A stretch of DNA of 64,000 nt from Symsagittifera roscoffensis (GCF_963678635.1 NC_087066.1:2203745-2267744); one strand, 5' to 3'; positions 43,001 to 53,133 are shown, numbered from the stretch's first letter. Made by a program: numbers and translations. Notes: a model not told the origin generated them from the letters alone.

Positions 43001-46000
43001 AGTTTTGCATCAAACAAGTATTTTTTGCGTCACGCGCATACCGAAGAAGGACATAATTGCTGAAATGCGCCTCTTATGTTACCCTTATCTTCTCATCATT
43101 TGCAGTTGTAAAGAAAAACAGTGTGATAATTTGACTCAAAATACTTGTTCATTACTCCCTACCCTTCTCATTCCAGCTGATGGGACGACGCTGGTGGGAT
43201 CGGATGCGTTCTCCTGTTCCGACAAGGACGGGGACACAGTCACTTATGCACTCAGTGCAGCCAGCACCCACTTTGAAGTGGCCGCCGCCACTGGAGAACT
43301 CACCATCAAAGCAGGAGCAGGCTAGTACCGCCACGAAACAATCTATCATAATCGTGCAATGGTTCAGTTCATTTTTTCAAAAAAAGACTCAGACCTGATT
43401 TGACAAAACATCGAGTTAAACTAATTTTATGTAGAATATTTGCTCATGCATTTTCCATATTTTCAATTATGTTAGTTATACGTTTCAAACTCTGATCTGT
43501 TCATGACATTATGTGACGCTTGTTTTTGGAGAGAAAGAGGTGGACTGCTATTTGTGTGTAGATTTGGTGGGTGCTTACTCCACCACCCGACTGTACTCGT
43601 TGGGCATTGTGGCCACAGACGACGCCACCCCCACCACAGCCTCCACCACTTTCACCGTCTCCGTCATAGTACAGGTATGTAACAACCTACCCATACACAC
43701 AGTAGTCATCACAATCTGATTGCAAGTCGCGTCTTAGCTTGCATACTGGTCAACGTTGTCACGCTATCCGCAAACCAGGGGTAGATTTCGGGGAGCGGCG
43801 GGGAGATTTGACCCCCTTATCACCCAAATGGTTTCCTTTTGGCACTATTTTACTATCTTTTTTTGGGCGACCGACCCCAAAAGTTTCCTAAAAGCGTCTA
43901 AAAAATCCTAATACTTCTTTTGAGAGGAGCGCTCGCAAAAAAATGCAATTTTTTATTCAAGATCTTCTACGAAGTTCCCAAAAACTGGTCTTTTTAATGT
44001 TTTAGGAGCTCGGAAACTCAATATTTTTGACCAAAAACGGTCGTAAAAACTGCCCCCTCGAGAAAATCCTCGACCAGCCCATGCCACAAACATTTCAAAA
44101 AAGCACAGTTTGGACTCATACTGGTACCCAATTCCTTTTACAAGTTGTCAAGTGAAATTATTCTCAAACATTTCTGCTTCTTTAAACAAACTCATTGCTC
44201 GCAAAGGTGTTGACACTTACAGTTTGTTGTGTTGGCAGAGTGCGAATGCGAATGCACCTGCGTGCACTGCTCTAACTGACGCTGACGTGAGTGAGAGTGA
44301 CGCCGTGAACAGTGTAGTGGCCACTGTCTCCTGCACTGACGCGGATGACGCCAACACCCCCGAGGGAATGGTCAGGTACTCCATGACTGGGGGAGACGGA
44401 TACTTCGCCATAGGCTCACTCTCAGGTCAGACCCCCAAATACTCACACACTGCAATGTATTACTTAGGTGCTGTCCGTTTTGAAATTACCTGCGAAAACG
44501 ACATCTAAATAGTGAGTTTTGTAGACTATGGAAGATTTAACATCAAATTCAAATTTTCTTTTCCAGTTTTTGTTGCATAAAGGAAATATATTCCAGTTTT
44601 TGTTGCATAAATGAAACTTCTAGTCAACTCAGTTATTCGTTCTAGGCGCGATCAGACTAGTGAAACCAGTAGACTTTGAATCCATAGACGCTTCCCAGAC
44701 TAGCCAGACTTTGTACATCAGAGCGAGCGACAAGGCGACTCCAGCCAAGACAGACGACATCACAGTCACCTACACCTTCACAAACGACAACGACAACCCC
44801 CCACAGTGCAGTGTGTCCTATGCGACCAAGTATCCGGGGGGCAAAGTGGAGGACGGGACTGCGGCCAACAGTGTGGTGGGGGTGTTGAGTTGTTATGACA
44901 GGGATGCAACTACTGCCACACCCACCACCATCACATTCACACTCGTAAATATTATAGTTTCAGATTTCACAGAAATCTGGTGAAAAAAATTCATATGAAT
45001 TTTATTACGATTGAAAACATCTTACAGGACATTTAGTTGGCTTTGCTCTGAATCGAATTTCATTTAGAGTTTAAACTGACATCCCTTAACTCTGTGTTAA
45101 ATCTCTCCAACTGTAGGACGCGGGAGTGAGCCTTCTGCAGCTGTCTGCCCTCTCCTGTTCCGCTTCTTCGCCCGATGTGCCCTGCAGTGTGAATGTAGAG
45201 ACGGCGGCCGTGTGGGACTTTGACGCCACCCCCACCCCTGTGAGATACGAGGAGCTGCTGCTGACTGCCTCCGACTCAGTCAACTCGGAGGAGTTCCACG
45301 CTCTCTTCACATGCACTCCCCTCAACGAAGCCGTGCCCGCATTCACCAATGGTGCGGTTTGGACTCATTACTCAACTACGATTCATTCTATCGTTCTGTA
45401 CTCATGTCCAAACGTTTTTCTTCTGGTTGCATCTAGACGCTTTTTTCTCAAATGATTTCAAACATCAAATAGCCTTTATGAAGTAGATGTCTTTTGCCTC
45501 TGCTAAGACATGGGTTTTCGGTTACTGAGCATCAAATTTCTCTGGCAAATCTTCAATTTTGTGACTATGGTGTGAACATGTCCTGGACACCTTATACGAT
45601 GATAAGTTTAACGTTTCTGTCAAAAGTACTTTTCGAATAAAAGGCGTTATGCATGAAAAGGCGTAAGAATGAAGACAATTGGCTTCGAATTGAAAATACG
45701 GACTAAAAATTTTCCTCAAAACGTTTTAAGAGCAGGATGTTATCTTGGCTGTAGGTAAATGAAATATTCAACCGCCCGGGTTGACCAAAACTTCTAATCA
45801 TATAATTTCCATTTATGAAAAACTTCTTGTCATACAATTCCATACAATGCCATACGTACAGAACATTGTATGAAATCTCTATGATAAACATTTTTCCATA
45901 TATGAAAATTGTATGATAGGTTTTTTTCCATAAACCAAAAATTTTGATTTTTTCTTTCTAAATTTAGTTTCTGAAAAAATTTCGGTTGTGTTTGCAACCA

Positions 46001-48597
46001 AACACAAGTGACAAAGACCTTGGTTACTCAAAACACCAAAGGTTGGGGGTCTTGCATTTACCATGCATAGCAAACGACCTGAATTTGGATGCTTTTCACA
46101 ATATATATAACAAAAGTAACGAACTTTTATGTTTTGGCCAAATTTTTTAATGATGATTATTTTAAATTTTTGAATTGTTATCAGACATTGATCAAGGCTT
46201 ACAATAACACCTCATACAAAAGAAATAGGAATTTTCAGCGTTTTTGAAAAAAAAAATTAAGTGAAAAGAAAATAAAAGCCAATTTTATCGTATCCAGGAC
46301 TACGTTATGCACACAAAATATTAAATTTTGCATGCAAAAAAAAAGTTCGAAAAATGTTTGTTTGCGTACGAAATTCGATTTGCGGTTGAAAAAAAAACAA
46401 AAAGTTACTTGAAAAATTTTTTGTGTTGCCATCAAAAAAATGCCAGTCATACAATTCCCATATATGGGAATTGTATGGTAAGCATTTTTTTCAAAAAACG
46501 AGAACCTCAGTTTTTTTATCACCAGACTGTTTTATAAGAACCAAACATCCACAGAAATAAGTTTATACCAGTTTTCAACCATTTTTAGAAATTGTATGAA
46601 AATTGTATGACAAGCATTTTTCCATACACTTGATGTATGGAATTGTATGATAACCATTTTCGGTGTATGGAGGTCAACCCGGGCGATTTGAAATGAGTAA
46701 TTTGTACGCAATGCAAAGCAAAATTAAGACAAACTAAGTTAAATCAAATCCAAAACAAATCAGAAAAACAGATTTGTTTTGCAATTGTTCCTCGGAAAAT
46801 TGCACTCTCTGGACGTACCGACTCAACTTTTTTAATCAAAGAATTTCAAAAAGCGTTTCTATTGGCTAAATGCTTTTCTCGCAAAATCGAAGTCAATTTA
46901 ACAGAAAATGTATTAAATCAGTGGAAAATAATCAAAAATATTACAAATTGCGGGTTACAAACTGATTAGTATTGCATCAGATAACCATCGAGATTAATTT
47001 GGTCAAAATCATAAGAATTTTTCAGTCTTGAAAACTCATCTGCTCATTATTTAATCGGTCAATTAGCACTAATGGCCTGGATTTATTTTCTTATTTTGAG
47101 ATTTTCGCGATTTACTTTGAGATTTTGAATACTCTATTCTGATTGGCTGAAAGTAAGCTAAAATTAATTTCAAGCATTCGGTCCTTCAAGCATGAGGGAC
47201 GCCAACGAAGTAGGTACTAACATGGTCTACTTAAGAGGGAGGGTGATTAGAAGAATTAAGAAGAACAAAGCCGATGGAGTGTTTTTGTATCATCAATAAA
47301 AATATATTAGCATTGAGAGAAATTCGCAAGTGATGTGTGTTTGTTCAGCTGGGGGTCCCTTTTCGATCAACGAGGGACTGGCCATCAACAGTCTGGTGGG
47401 GACACTCACTGCCACAGACACTGACTCGGCCCAGAACCACCACGGACAAGTGAGTATGACAGTCAGAACAGTAAACCGAAAACAGGCTTGGAATTTAAAT
47501 ATTCCTACGAATAAAATTTGCAAAACAAATGTTATATTGCATAAAACTTAAGGAATTTCATTTCAACGTATTTAACAAACTTTACTTTAACGAACTTTAT
47601 AAAAATGTGCGATCCCAAACAATATCACTATCTTTTCATTTTCTTACATAGTCTTTGAAAGGTTCTCAGTTTTCAGTTCAACTTGGCATGTATGATGGTT
47701 ATAGATTTCTTCAGGTAATAAACTGTGCCGAAGCGTGTTCTGTGATAGTCTAAGTGTGATAACTGGCCTGTTGGGGTTTATTTTCAGGTGGTGTTTGAAC
47801 TGGTGGAGCCGAGTGAGTGGTTTGCAGTTGGTGCTCAGAATGGACAGATCAGGAGCAGAGTGGTGCTAGACTACGAGGATGCCGCCATAGCTTCTGCCGG
47901 ATACGAGGCAAGTTATTACATACACTCACACGAGACCAACTGGTTTTTTTTTCTTTAAAAGATTTCAAGGTCTTAAATCTTCAGGTTGAGCTGGTGGTGC
48001 GGGTGCGTGATCTGGCACCCTCTCCCCCCTCCGGAATGAGCTACTCCACCGCCACTGTCACAGTTGCCATCAACGATGTGGATGACGAAGCTCCCTTCTT
48101 CACAAACGCGCCCATGTGAGCACTTTCCTCAAAACAAATACTTGCTCATAACGCCGACAAAAAACCAGTATAAAGTGTTGAAACCACTTTATGCATTTAA
48201 AAGGCTTGCCTCAGTCGCATTTATCCTTATTTGAAGACTTTTCTCATTATTTTGACTAACAAACAATATTTTGCCTTATACTTAATAATTGTGTTTGCAT
48301 AATACGTATCTTTTCTCTAGATTTTACCATAGTCATTCATTTATCGTCCATGAATTGGGTTGTTTCTGTTTCAGGACCATACACGTGGATGAGGGCACCA
48401 CAGGCACAGGTGTGGCCACAGTGCAGGCGGAGGACGAGGACACAGCCGGGGCCAGTCTGGTGTTCTCGGAACGGTCCGAAGTGCTGTCCCCCTCTCAGAC
48501 GGCCTCCGCCTCCATCACTATACAGTCCGACGGGAGAGTGGACGTGACTGCTGCTGTGGATGCAGAGACCATAGGGTCACAGTCCATACTTGTGGGG
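27820..48597 (+). CDS. Cadherin-repeat protein gene (partial, 13 exons visible)
   Basis: Thirteen exons with GT-AG or GC-AG introns and mutually consistent phases encode consecutive cadherin ectodomain repeats. Calcium-binding motifs are visible: NDNPPHC, NDGAPAW, NDNDNPPQC, DVDDEAPFF, LDYE, and DEGT followed by EDED. No signal peptide, membrane span or cytoplasmic tail is in the window, so both ends lie elsewhere. Conserved cysteines after the NDNPP motif recur (NPPHC, APQC, NPPQC, APAC), suggesting disulfide-bearing repeats. The product would be an extracellular adhesion or signalling protein at the plasma membrane. Introns are large and full of mobile DNA; the gypsy element at 33366 is antisense to the gene, the tolerated orientation. 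The paralogous or allelic block after the gap repeats five exons. Confidence 0.85.
28288..28623. mobile_element. Diverged hAT-type MITE
   Basis: Ends CAGTGGCGGAAGG.. and ..GAACGCCACTG are inverted. Interior text (GGCGCGCAC-like, GAGCTCGGAAAA) matches the 26318/26928 family. No clean target duplication. Confidence 0.6.
28624..29340. other. Intron sequence, possible 5' part of the LINE relic
   Basis: AT-rich. Open stretches such as 28874-29056 may be decayed LINE coding sequence, but nothing specific is recognisable. Confidence 0.3.
29341..29790 (+). pseudogene. Relic of a non-LTR (LINE) reverse transcriptase
   Basis: The frame starting at 29341 reads NGVAQGLILVPLLFKLNVN, which lines up with the RT motif GVPQGS.LGPLLF...IND. 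HLNDT follows where F.DDT is expected, and later in the same frame FDSKLSFHFH where LINEs have an L...DSKLSF..H motif. At least three stops lie between 29521 and 29587 and the catalytic aspartates are lost. Dead remnant inside the cadherin intron. Confidence 0.5.
29796..32062. repeat. Tandem array of four units of about 556-613 bp
   Basis: Units begin at about 29796, 30409, 30967 and 31523 with ACAAGACYGCTCGTATCAG and end with TCGTATCGAAAGTCGGAACAA. Units 3 and 4 are almost the same; unit 1 is the most diverged. Each unit holds a CG-rich core (GCGCGAATTATATCGCGCG) with a CGCGA/TCGCG hairpin, unusual in this AT-rich context. No ORF. Confidence 0.85.
32063..32671. other. Intron sequence
   Basis: AT-rich, nothing recognisable. 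Ends with acceptor CTTTTGTAG before the next exon. Confidence 0.4.
32672..32769 (+). CDS. Cadherin exon 2
   Basis: 98 bp, completes the phase-1 codon of exon 1 to give LDYDSGTSVHTAVVTVSESG (an LDYE-like motif). Ends in phase 0 before a weak donor, CAG|GTCACA. Confidence 0.65.
32770..33365. other. Intron left of the gypsy element, with a MITE relic
   Basis: 33070-33224 retains the GAGAGAGCTCGGGAAA and CTCGAGAAAACTTTAGATCCGCC half of the hAT-type MITE family; the other end is not recognisable. The rest shows nothing. Confidence 0.45.
33366..33573 (-). repeat. 3' LTR of the gypsy element
   Basis: 208 bp, same as 39321-39528 on base-by-base reading. Confidence 0.93.
33837..34862 (-). pseudogene. 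Gypsy integrase C-terminal domain and tail (frame-separated)
   Basis: 341 aa. Immediately upstream in this frame the DNA still encodes the conserved TPFEAHHGR segment that should follow the integrase core, so this is the continuation of 34913-36646 after a -1 type frame change near 34913. It holds a typical gypsy C-terminal block (YRPLRSKIVDQTEHTIKMSN), then a long Pro/Ser/acidic tail ending in a basic KKRGRKQR and SRRSGRKR region that could bind nucleic acid. The first in-frame start-like codon is TTG, so it is not an independent gene. Confidence 0.75.
34913..36646 (-). pseudogene. Gypsy RNase H end and integrase core
   Basis: Opens without ATG (TTG). Contains the RNase H end (NYSTNELEMLAVVWG, TDHKALVSLL, KIGLADYLSR), the zinc domain (HYYHHGKSSM .. 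CPECTLAGKN) and the integrase core: D in LDFWGP, D in RVDQGTNF and E in CVERT, with 35 residues between the last two. Joined to the preceding frame through an A6 run (GGAAAAAATTAC) near 36590-36600, where one base is missing or extra. The frame breaks again at the TAA at 34913. Confidence 0.85.
36568..36906 (-). pseudogene. Gypsy RT connection and RNase H start
   Basis: Same frame as the upstream Gag-Pol ORF, from which it is cut by one TAA at 36907-36909 inside the normally conserved L.SF.G motif. Encodes SFMGSIHSLHKYLPAL and the first RNase H aspartate (VCDASHNGLGAVLEQ), then loses frame. Confidence 0.8.
36907..39321 (-). pseudogene. Gypsy Gag-protease-RT polyprotein, 804 aa, truncated by TAA
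   Basis: Residues ~1-240 Gag. An unusual finger CX2CX8HX3C (CYNCDQPNFTPEHITTC) and a standard CX2CX4HX4C knuckle (CNFCRKTGHYERTC) lie near 275 and 294. Protease active site WIDSGSPIS is near 409; RT has FYGLTTMPAEFQRVM and catalytic FIDD near 728. Gag and Pol are one continuous frame with no shift. The ATG begins at 39321: its A is the last base of the 5' LTR and the rest is the start of the primer-binding site, so there is no 5' leader between LTR and gag. Confidence 0.9.
39303..39320 (-). promoter_or_regulatory. Primer-binding site of the gypsy element, inside the gag start
   Basis: In element sense TGGCGCAGCCAACAGGCC directly abuts the LTR; TGG complements a tRNA CCA end. It also encodes the first Gag residues (MAQPTG). 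The tRNA is not assigned. Confidence 0.6.
39321..39528 (-). repeat. 5' LTR of the gypsy element
   Basis: 208 bp, followed outside by the GATA target duplication. Confidence 0.93.
39604..39811 (+). CDS. Cadherin exon 3
   Basis: Phase 0 start after GGGCGTAG, 75 bp right of the gypsy element. VFTIKVIARPVNDGAPAW closes a repeat (NDGAP in place of NDNAP) and the next repeat begins. Ends in phase 1 before GTTAGT. Confidence 0.8.
39812..40112. other. Intron
   Basis: 301 bp, ends TACTTTTTTAG; nothing else visible. Confidence 0.6.
40113..40334 (+). CDS. Cadherin exon 4
   Basis: Phase 1 start. Encodes CVADCPFSVATDDGTITVVR, later AGLSSTEATVTVTITPTNSAPQC, a repeat end with Cys. Ends in phase 1 before GTAACT. 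Confidence 0.8.
40371..42883. repeat. Minisatellite array 1 (37- and 29-bp units)
   Basis: About 2.5 kb of AGTAGTATGATGGTATGATGG + TATAGTATGCTCACTT (37 bp), mixed with a 29-bp form lacking one TATGATGG octamer. Units are nearly identical with rare substitutions (GATCACTT, TTGGTAG). Lies wholly in the intron between exons 4 and 5. Confidence 0.97.
43177..43320 (+). CDS. Cadherin exon 5 (block A)
   Basis: Phase 1 start after CTCATTCCAG. ADGTTLVGSDAFSCSDKDGD .. FEVAAATGELTIKAGA. The only in-frame solution is a GC donor, CAG|GCTAGT, at 43321, because reading on gives TAG. Confidence 0.75.
43562..43674 (+). CDS. Cadherin exon 6 (block A)
   Basis: After TTTGTGTGTAG; completes the split codon to give DLVGAYSTTRLYSLGIVATDD .. 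TFTVSVIVQ, the last strands of a repeat. Donor CAG|GTATGT, phase 0. Confidence 0.8.
43776..44083. mobile_element. hAT-type MITE in intron (block A)
   Basis: Starts CAGGGGTAGATTT, ends CCAGCCCATG. Flanked by 8-bp CCGCAAAC / CCACAAAC. Same family as 26318-26748. Confidence 0.75.
44239..44425 (+). CDS. Cadherin exon 7 (block A)
   Basis: Phase 0 start after GTTGGCAG. SANANAPACTALTDADVSESD then CTDADDANTPEGMVRY. Ends in phase 1, CAG|GTCAGA. Confidence 0.8.
44646..44944 (+). CDS. Cadherin exon 8 (block A)
   Basis: KPVDFESIDASQTSQTLYIR, then FTNDNDNPPQCSVSY and the start of the next repeat. 299 bp, phase 1 to phase 0, donor CTC|GTAAAT. Confidence 0.85.
45117..45351 (+). CDS. Cadherin exon 9 (block A)
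   Basis: DAGVSLLQLSALSCSASSPD .. VRYEELLLTASDSVNSEEFH .. EAVPAFTN. Phase 0 to phase 1, donor G|GTGCGG. Confidence 0.8.
45352..47348. other. Long intron between exons 9 and 10
   Basis: Contains the MITE at 45773-46685 and the unoccupied target (AAGAGGGAG then GGTGATTAG near 47228-47245) that in block B carries the second giant element. No exon seen. Confidence 0.7.
45773..46685. mobile_element. 0.9-kb MITE with 14-bp perfect inverted ends (block A)
   Basis: Ends CGCCCGGGTTGACC and GGTCAACCCGGGCG. The interior has many CATACAATT/AATTGTATG motifs and a palindrome (CATACAATTCCCATATATGG region, ~46446-46480). No target duplication is evident and no transposase. Present in both blocks, so older than the duplication or allele split. 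Confidence 0.8.
47349..47449 (+). CDS. Cadherin exon 10
   Basis: AGGPFSINEGLAINSLVGTL .. TDTDSAQNHHGQ, the N-terminal strands of a repeat with the INEG and TDTD calcium motifs. Donor CAA|GTGAGT, phase 0. Confidence 0.85.
47788..47907 (+). CDS. Cadherin exon 11
   Basis: VVFELVEPSEWFAVGAQNGQ .. VVLDYEDAA, the LDYE motif. 120 bp, phase 0 both ends. The donor is GAG|GCAAGT, the consensus GC-type site. Confidence 0.85.
47985..48115 (+). CDS. Cadherin exon 12
   Basis: VELVVRVRDLAPSPPSGMSY .. VAINDVDDEAPFF, the classic repeat end. Ends in phase 2, AT|GTGAGC. Confidence 0.88.
48375..48597 (+). CDS. Cadherin exon 13
   Basis: TIHVDEGTTGTGVATVQAED .. VDVTAAVDAETIG. Phase 2 to 0, donor GGG|GTGAGT. The next exon would lie in or beyond the assembly gap. 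Confidence 0.85.
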
Positions 48598-48688
48598 GTG
48601 AGTTCTTTATTCGCGGGTGAGAGCACAAGCTGACCTAATGGAACGACCTTGAGTTAAGGACAGCTCAGAAAAAAATGACTTCAAATTC

Positions 48689-48888
48689 NNNNNNNNNNNN
48701 NNNNNNNNNNNNNNNNNNNNNNNNNNNNNNNNNNNNNNNNNNNNNNNNNNNNNNNNNNNNNNNNNNNNNNNNNNNNNNNNNNNNNNNNNNNNNNNNNNNN
48801 NNNNNNNNNNNNNNNNNNNNNNNNNNNNNNNNNNNNNNNNNNNNNNNNNNNNNNNNNNNNNNNNNNNNNNNNNNNNNNNNNNNNNNNN
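48689..48888. other. Assembly gap, exactly 200 N
   Basis: A round-number run of N, so probably a scaffolding placeholder of unknown true length. The right side enters directly into minisatellite array 2. Confidence 0.98.
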
Positions 48889-51046
48889 CTCACTTAGTAG
48901 TATGATGGTATGATGGTATAGTATGCTCACTGTGTAGTATGATGGTATGATGGTATAGTATGCTCACTTAGTTGTATGATGGTATGATGGTATAGTATGC
49001 TCACTTAGTAGTATGATGGTATGTTGGTATAGTATGCTCACTTAGTAGTATGATGGTATGATGGTATAGTATGCTCACTTAGTAGTATGATGGTATGATG
49101 GTATAGTATGCTCACTTAGTAGTATGATGGTATGATGGTATAGCATGCTCACTTAGTAGTATGATGGTATGATGGTATAGTATGCTCACTTAGTAGTATG
49201 ATGGTATGATGGTATAGTATGCTCACTTAGTAGTATGATGGTATGATGGTATAGTATGCTCACTTAGTAGTATGATCGTATGATGGTATAGTATGCTCAC
49301 TTAGTAGTATGATGAGTATGATGGTATAGTATGCTCACTTAGTAGTATGATGGTATGATGGTATAGTATGCTCACTTAGTAGTATGATGGTATGATGGTA
49401 TAGTATGCTCACTTAGTAGTATGATGGTATGATGGTATAGTATGCTCACTTAGTAGTATGATGGTATGATGGTATAGTATGCTCACTTAGTAGTATGATG
49501 GTATGATGGTTAGGTATAGTATGCTCACTTAGTAGTATGATGGTATGATGGTATAGTATGCTCACTTAGTAGTATGATGGTATGATGGTATAGCTATGCT
49601 CACTTAGTAGTATGATGGTATGATGGTATAGTATGCTCACTTAGTAGTATGATGGTATGATGGTATAGTATGCTCACTTAGTAGTATGATGGTATGATGG
49701 TATAGTATGCTCACTTAGTAGTATGATGGTATGATGGTATAGTATGCTCACTTAGTAGTATGATGGTATGATGGTATAGCATGCTCACTTAGTAGTATGA
49801 TGGTATGATGGTATAGTATGCTCACTTAGTAGTATGATGGTATGATGGTATAGTATGCTCACTTAGTAGTATGATGGTATGATATTATAGTATGCTCACT
49901 TAGTAGTATGATGGTATGATGGTATAGCATGCTCACTTAGTAGTATGATGGTATGATGGTATAGTATGCTCACTTAGTAGTATGATGGTATGATGGTATA
50001 GTATGCTCACTTAGTAGTATGATGGTATGATGGTATAGCATGCTCACTTAGTAGTATGATGCTATGATGGTATAGTATGCTCACTCAGTAGTATGATGGT
50101 ATGATGGTATATTATACTCACTTAGTAGTATGATGGTATGATGGTATAGCATGCTCACTTAGTAGTATGATGGTATGATGGTATAGTATGCTCACTTAGT
50201 AGTATGATGGTATGATGGTATAGTATGCTCACTTAGTAGTATGATGGTATGATGGTATAGTATGCTCATTTAGTAGTATGATGGTATGATGATAGAGTAT
50301 GCTCACTTAGTAGTATGATGGTATGATGGTATAGTATGCTCACTTAGTAGTATGATGGTATGATGGTATAGTATGCTCACTTAGTAGTATGATGGTATGA
50401 TGGTATTGTATGCTCACTTAGTAGTATGATGGTATGATGGTATAGTATGCTCACTTAGTAGTATGATGGTATGATGGTATAGCATGCTCACTTAGTAGTA
50501 TGATGGTATGATGGTATAGTATGCTCACTTAGTAGTATGATGGTATGATGGTATAGTATGCTCACTTAGTAGTATGATGGTTTGATGGTATAGTATGCTC
50601 ACTTAGTAGTATGATGGTATGATGGTATAGTATGCTCACTTAGTAGTATGATGGTATGATGGTATAGTATGCTCACTTAGTAGTATGATGGTATGATGGT
50701 ATAGCATGCTCACTTAGTAGTATGATGGTATGATGGTATAGTATGCTCACTTAGTAGTATGATGGTATGATGGTATAGTATGCTCACTTAGTAGTATGAT
50801 GGTATGATGGTATAGTATGCTCACTTAGTAGTATGATGGTATGATGGTATAGTATGCTCACTTAGTAGTATGATGGTATGATGGTATAGTATGCTCACTT
50901 AGTAGTATGATGGTATGATGGTATAGTATGCTCACTTAGTAGTATGATGGTATGATGGTATAGTATGCTCACTTAGTAGTATGATGGTATGATGGTATAG
51001 TATGCTCACTTAGTAGTATGATGGTATGATGGTGTAGCATGCTCAC
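48889..51046. repeat. Minisatellite array 2
   Basis: About 2.16 kb of the same unit, here almost purely the 37-bp form, with private variants (TAGCATGC, TATTATAC). It is truncated on the left by the gap. Confidence 0.97.
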
Positions 51047-51340
51047 AAATCGCTGATTAAGACCATCAAGTAAAGTAATGGTTAAAACTTCCGAAGCAAA
51101 ACAGCGCAAAGACCTCATTTTATAATTAACGCTTAGAACGTACATAGCTATTCATATATCTTAGTTTTGCATCAAATAAGTTTTTTTTGTGTCACGCGCA
51201 CACCGAAGTAGGACATAATTGTTGAAATGCGCCTCTTATGTTACCCTTATCTACTCATCATTTGCAGTTGAATAGAAAAACAGTGCGAGATAATTTGACT
51301 CAAACTACTTGTTTATTACTCCCTACCCTTCTCATTCCAG

Positions 51341-51484
51341 CTGATGGGACGACGCTGGTGGGATCGGATGCGTTCTCCTGTTCCGACAAGGACGGGGACA
51401 CAGTCACTTATGCACTCAGTGCAGCCAGCACCCACTTTGAAGTGGCCGCCGCCACCGGAGAACTCACCATCAAAGCAGGAGCAG
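51341..51484 (+). CDS. Cadherin exon 5 (block B)
   Basis: Encodes the same residues as 43177-43320; GC donor CAG|GCTAGT retained. Confidence 0.7.
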
Positions 51485-51717
51485 GCTAGTACCGCCACGA
51501 AACAATCTATCATAATCGTGCAATGGTTCAGTTCATTTTTTCAAAAATAACTCAGTCCTGATTTGACAAAACATCGAGTTCAACAAATTTTATGTAGAAT
51601 ATTTGCTCATGCATTTTTCATATTTTCAATTATATACATTTCAAACTCTGATCTGTTCATGACATTATGTGACGCTTGTTTTTGGAGAGAAAGAGGTGGA
51701 CTGCTATTTGTGTGTAG

Positions 51718-51830
51718 ATTTGGTGGGTGCTTACTCCACCACCCGACTGTACTCGTTGGGCATTGTGGCCACAGACGACGCCACCCCCACCACAGCCTCC
51801 ACCACTTTCACCGTCTCCGTCATAGTACAG
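51718..51830 (+). CDS. Cadherin exon 6 (block B)
   Basis: Same as 43562-43674. Confidence 0.75.
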
Positions 51831-51931
51831 GTATGTAACAACCTACCCATACACACAGCAGTCATCACAATCTGATTGCAAGTCGCGTCTTAGCTTGCAT
51901 ACTGGTCAACATTGTCACGCTATCCGCAAAC

Positions 51932-52264
51932 CAGGGGTAGATTTCTGGGAGCGGCGGGGAGATTTGACCCCCTTATCACCCAAATGGTTTCCTTTTGGCA
52001 CTATTTTACGACATCCTTTTTTTTGGGCGACCGACACTAAAAGTTTCCTAGAAGCGCATAAAACTTCATAATTCTTCTTTTGAGAGGAGCGCGCGCAAAA
52101 AATGCAATTTTTTGTCCAAAGTCTTCCACGAATATCCCAAAAATGGGTCTTTTTAATGTTTTAGGAGCTCGGAAACAAAATATTTTTGACCAAAACTAAC
52201 GGTCACCAAAATTTTCAACTTTTTTTGAAAACTGCCCCTCGAGAAAATCCTCGACCAGCCCATG
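51932..52264. mobile_element. hAT-type MITE in intron (block B)
   Basis: Counterpart of 43776-44083, slightly longer: it keeps a segment (near 52200-52230) deleted in block A. Confidence 0.75.
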
Positions 52265-52418
52265 CCACAAACATTTCAAAAAGGACAGTTTGGGCTCATT
52301 TTGGTACCCAATTCCTTTTACAAGTCGTCAAGTGAAATTATTCTCAAACTTTTCTGCTTCTTTAAACAAACTCATTGCTCGCAAAGGTGTTGACACTTAC
52401 AGTCTGTTGTGTTGGCAG

Positions 52419-52605
52419 AGTGCGAATGCGAATGCACCTGCGTGCACTGCTCTAACTGACGCTGACGTGAGTGAGAGTGACGCCGTGAACAGTGTAGTGG
52501 CCACTGTCTCCTGCACTGACGCGGATGACGCCAACACCCCCGAGGGAATGGTCAGGTACTCCATGACTGGGGGAGACGGATACTTCGCCATAGGCTCACT
52601 CTCAG
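52419..52605 (+). CDS. Cadherin exon 7 (block B)
   Basis: Same residues as 44239-44425. Confidence 0.75.
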
Positions 52606-52834
52606 GTCAGACTCCCAAATATTCACACACAGCAATGTATTACATAGGTGCTGTCAGTTTTGAAATTACCTGCGAAAAACGACATCTAAATAGTGAGTTT
52701 CGTAGACTATGGAAGATTTAACATCAAATTCAGTTTTTCTTTTCCAGTTTTTGTTGCATAAAGGAAATTTATTCCAGTTTTCCAGTTTTTGTAGCATAAA
52801 TGAAACTTCTAGTCAACTCAGTTATTCGTTCTAG

Positions 52835-53133
52835 GCGCGATCAGACTAGTGAAGCCAGTAGACTTTGAATCCATAGACGCTTCCCAGACTAGCCAGACTT
52901 TGTACATCAGAGCGAGCGACAAGGCGACTCCAGCCAAGACAGCCGACATCACAGTCACCTACACCTTCACAAACGACAACGACAACCCCCCACAGTGCAG
53001 TGTGTCCTATGCGACCAAGTATCCGGGGGGCAAAGTGGAGGACGGGACTGCGGCCAGCAGTGTGGTGGGGGTGTTGAGTTGTTATGACAGGGATGCAACT
53101 ACTGCCACACCCACCACCATCACATTCACACTC
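52835..53133 (+). CDS. Cadherin exon 8 (block B)
   Basis: As 44646-44944 but with KTAD for KTDD and TAAS for TAAN, two amino-acid differences. Confidence 0.8.

Larger units (their letters stand above)
42884..47236. repeat. Duplicated block A
   Basis: Matches 51047-55436 nearly base for base through exons and introns, with scattered substitutions and small indels. Contains exons 5-9, a hAT-type MITE and a 0.9-kb MITE. Confidence 0.95.

Noticed and set aside
48607-48930. ORFs running through the gap
   Set aside because: They consist of N and have no content.
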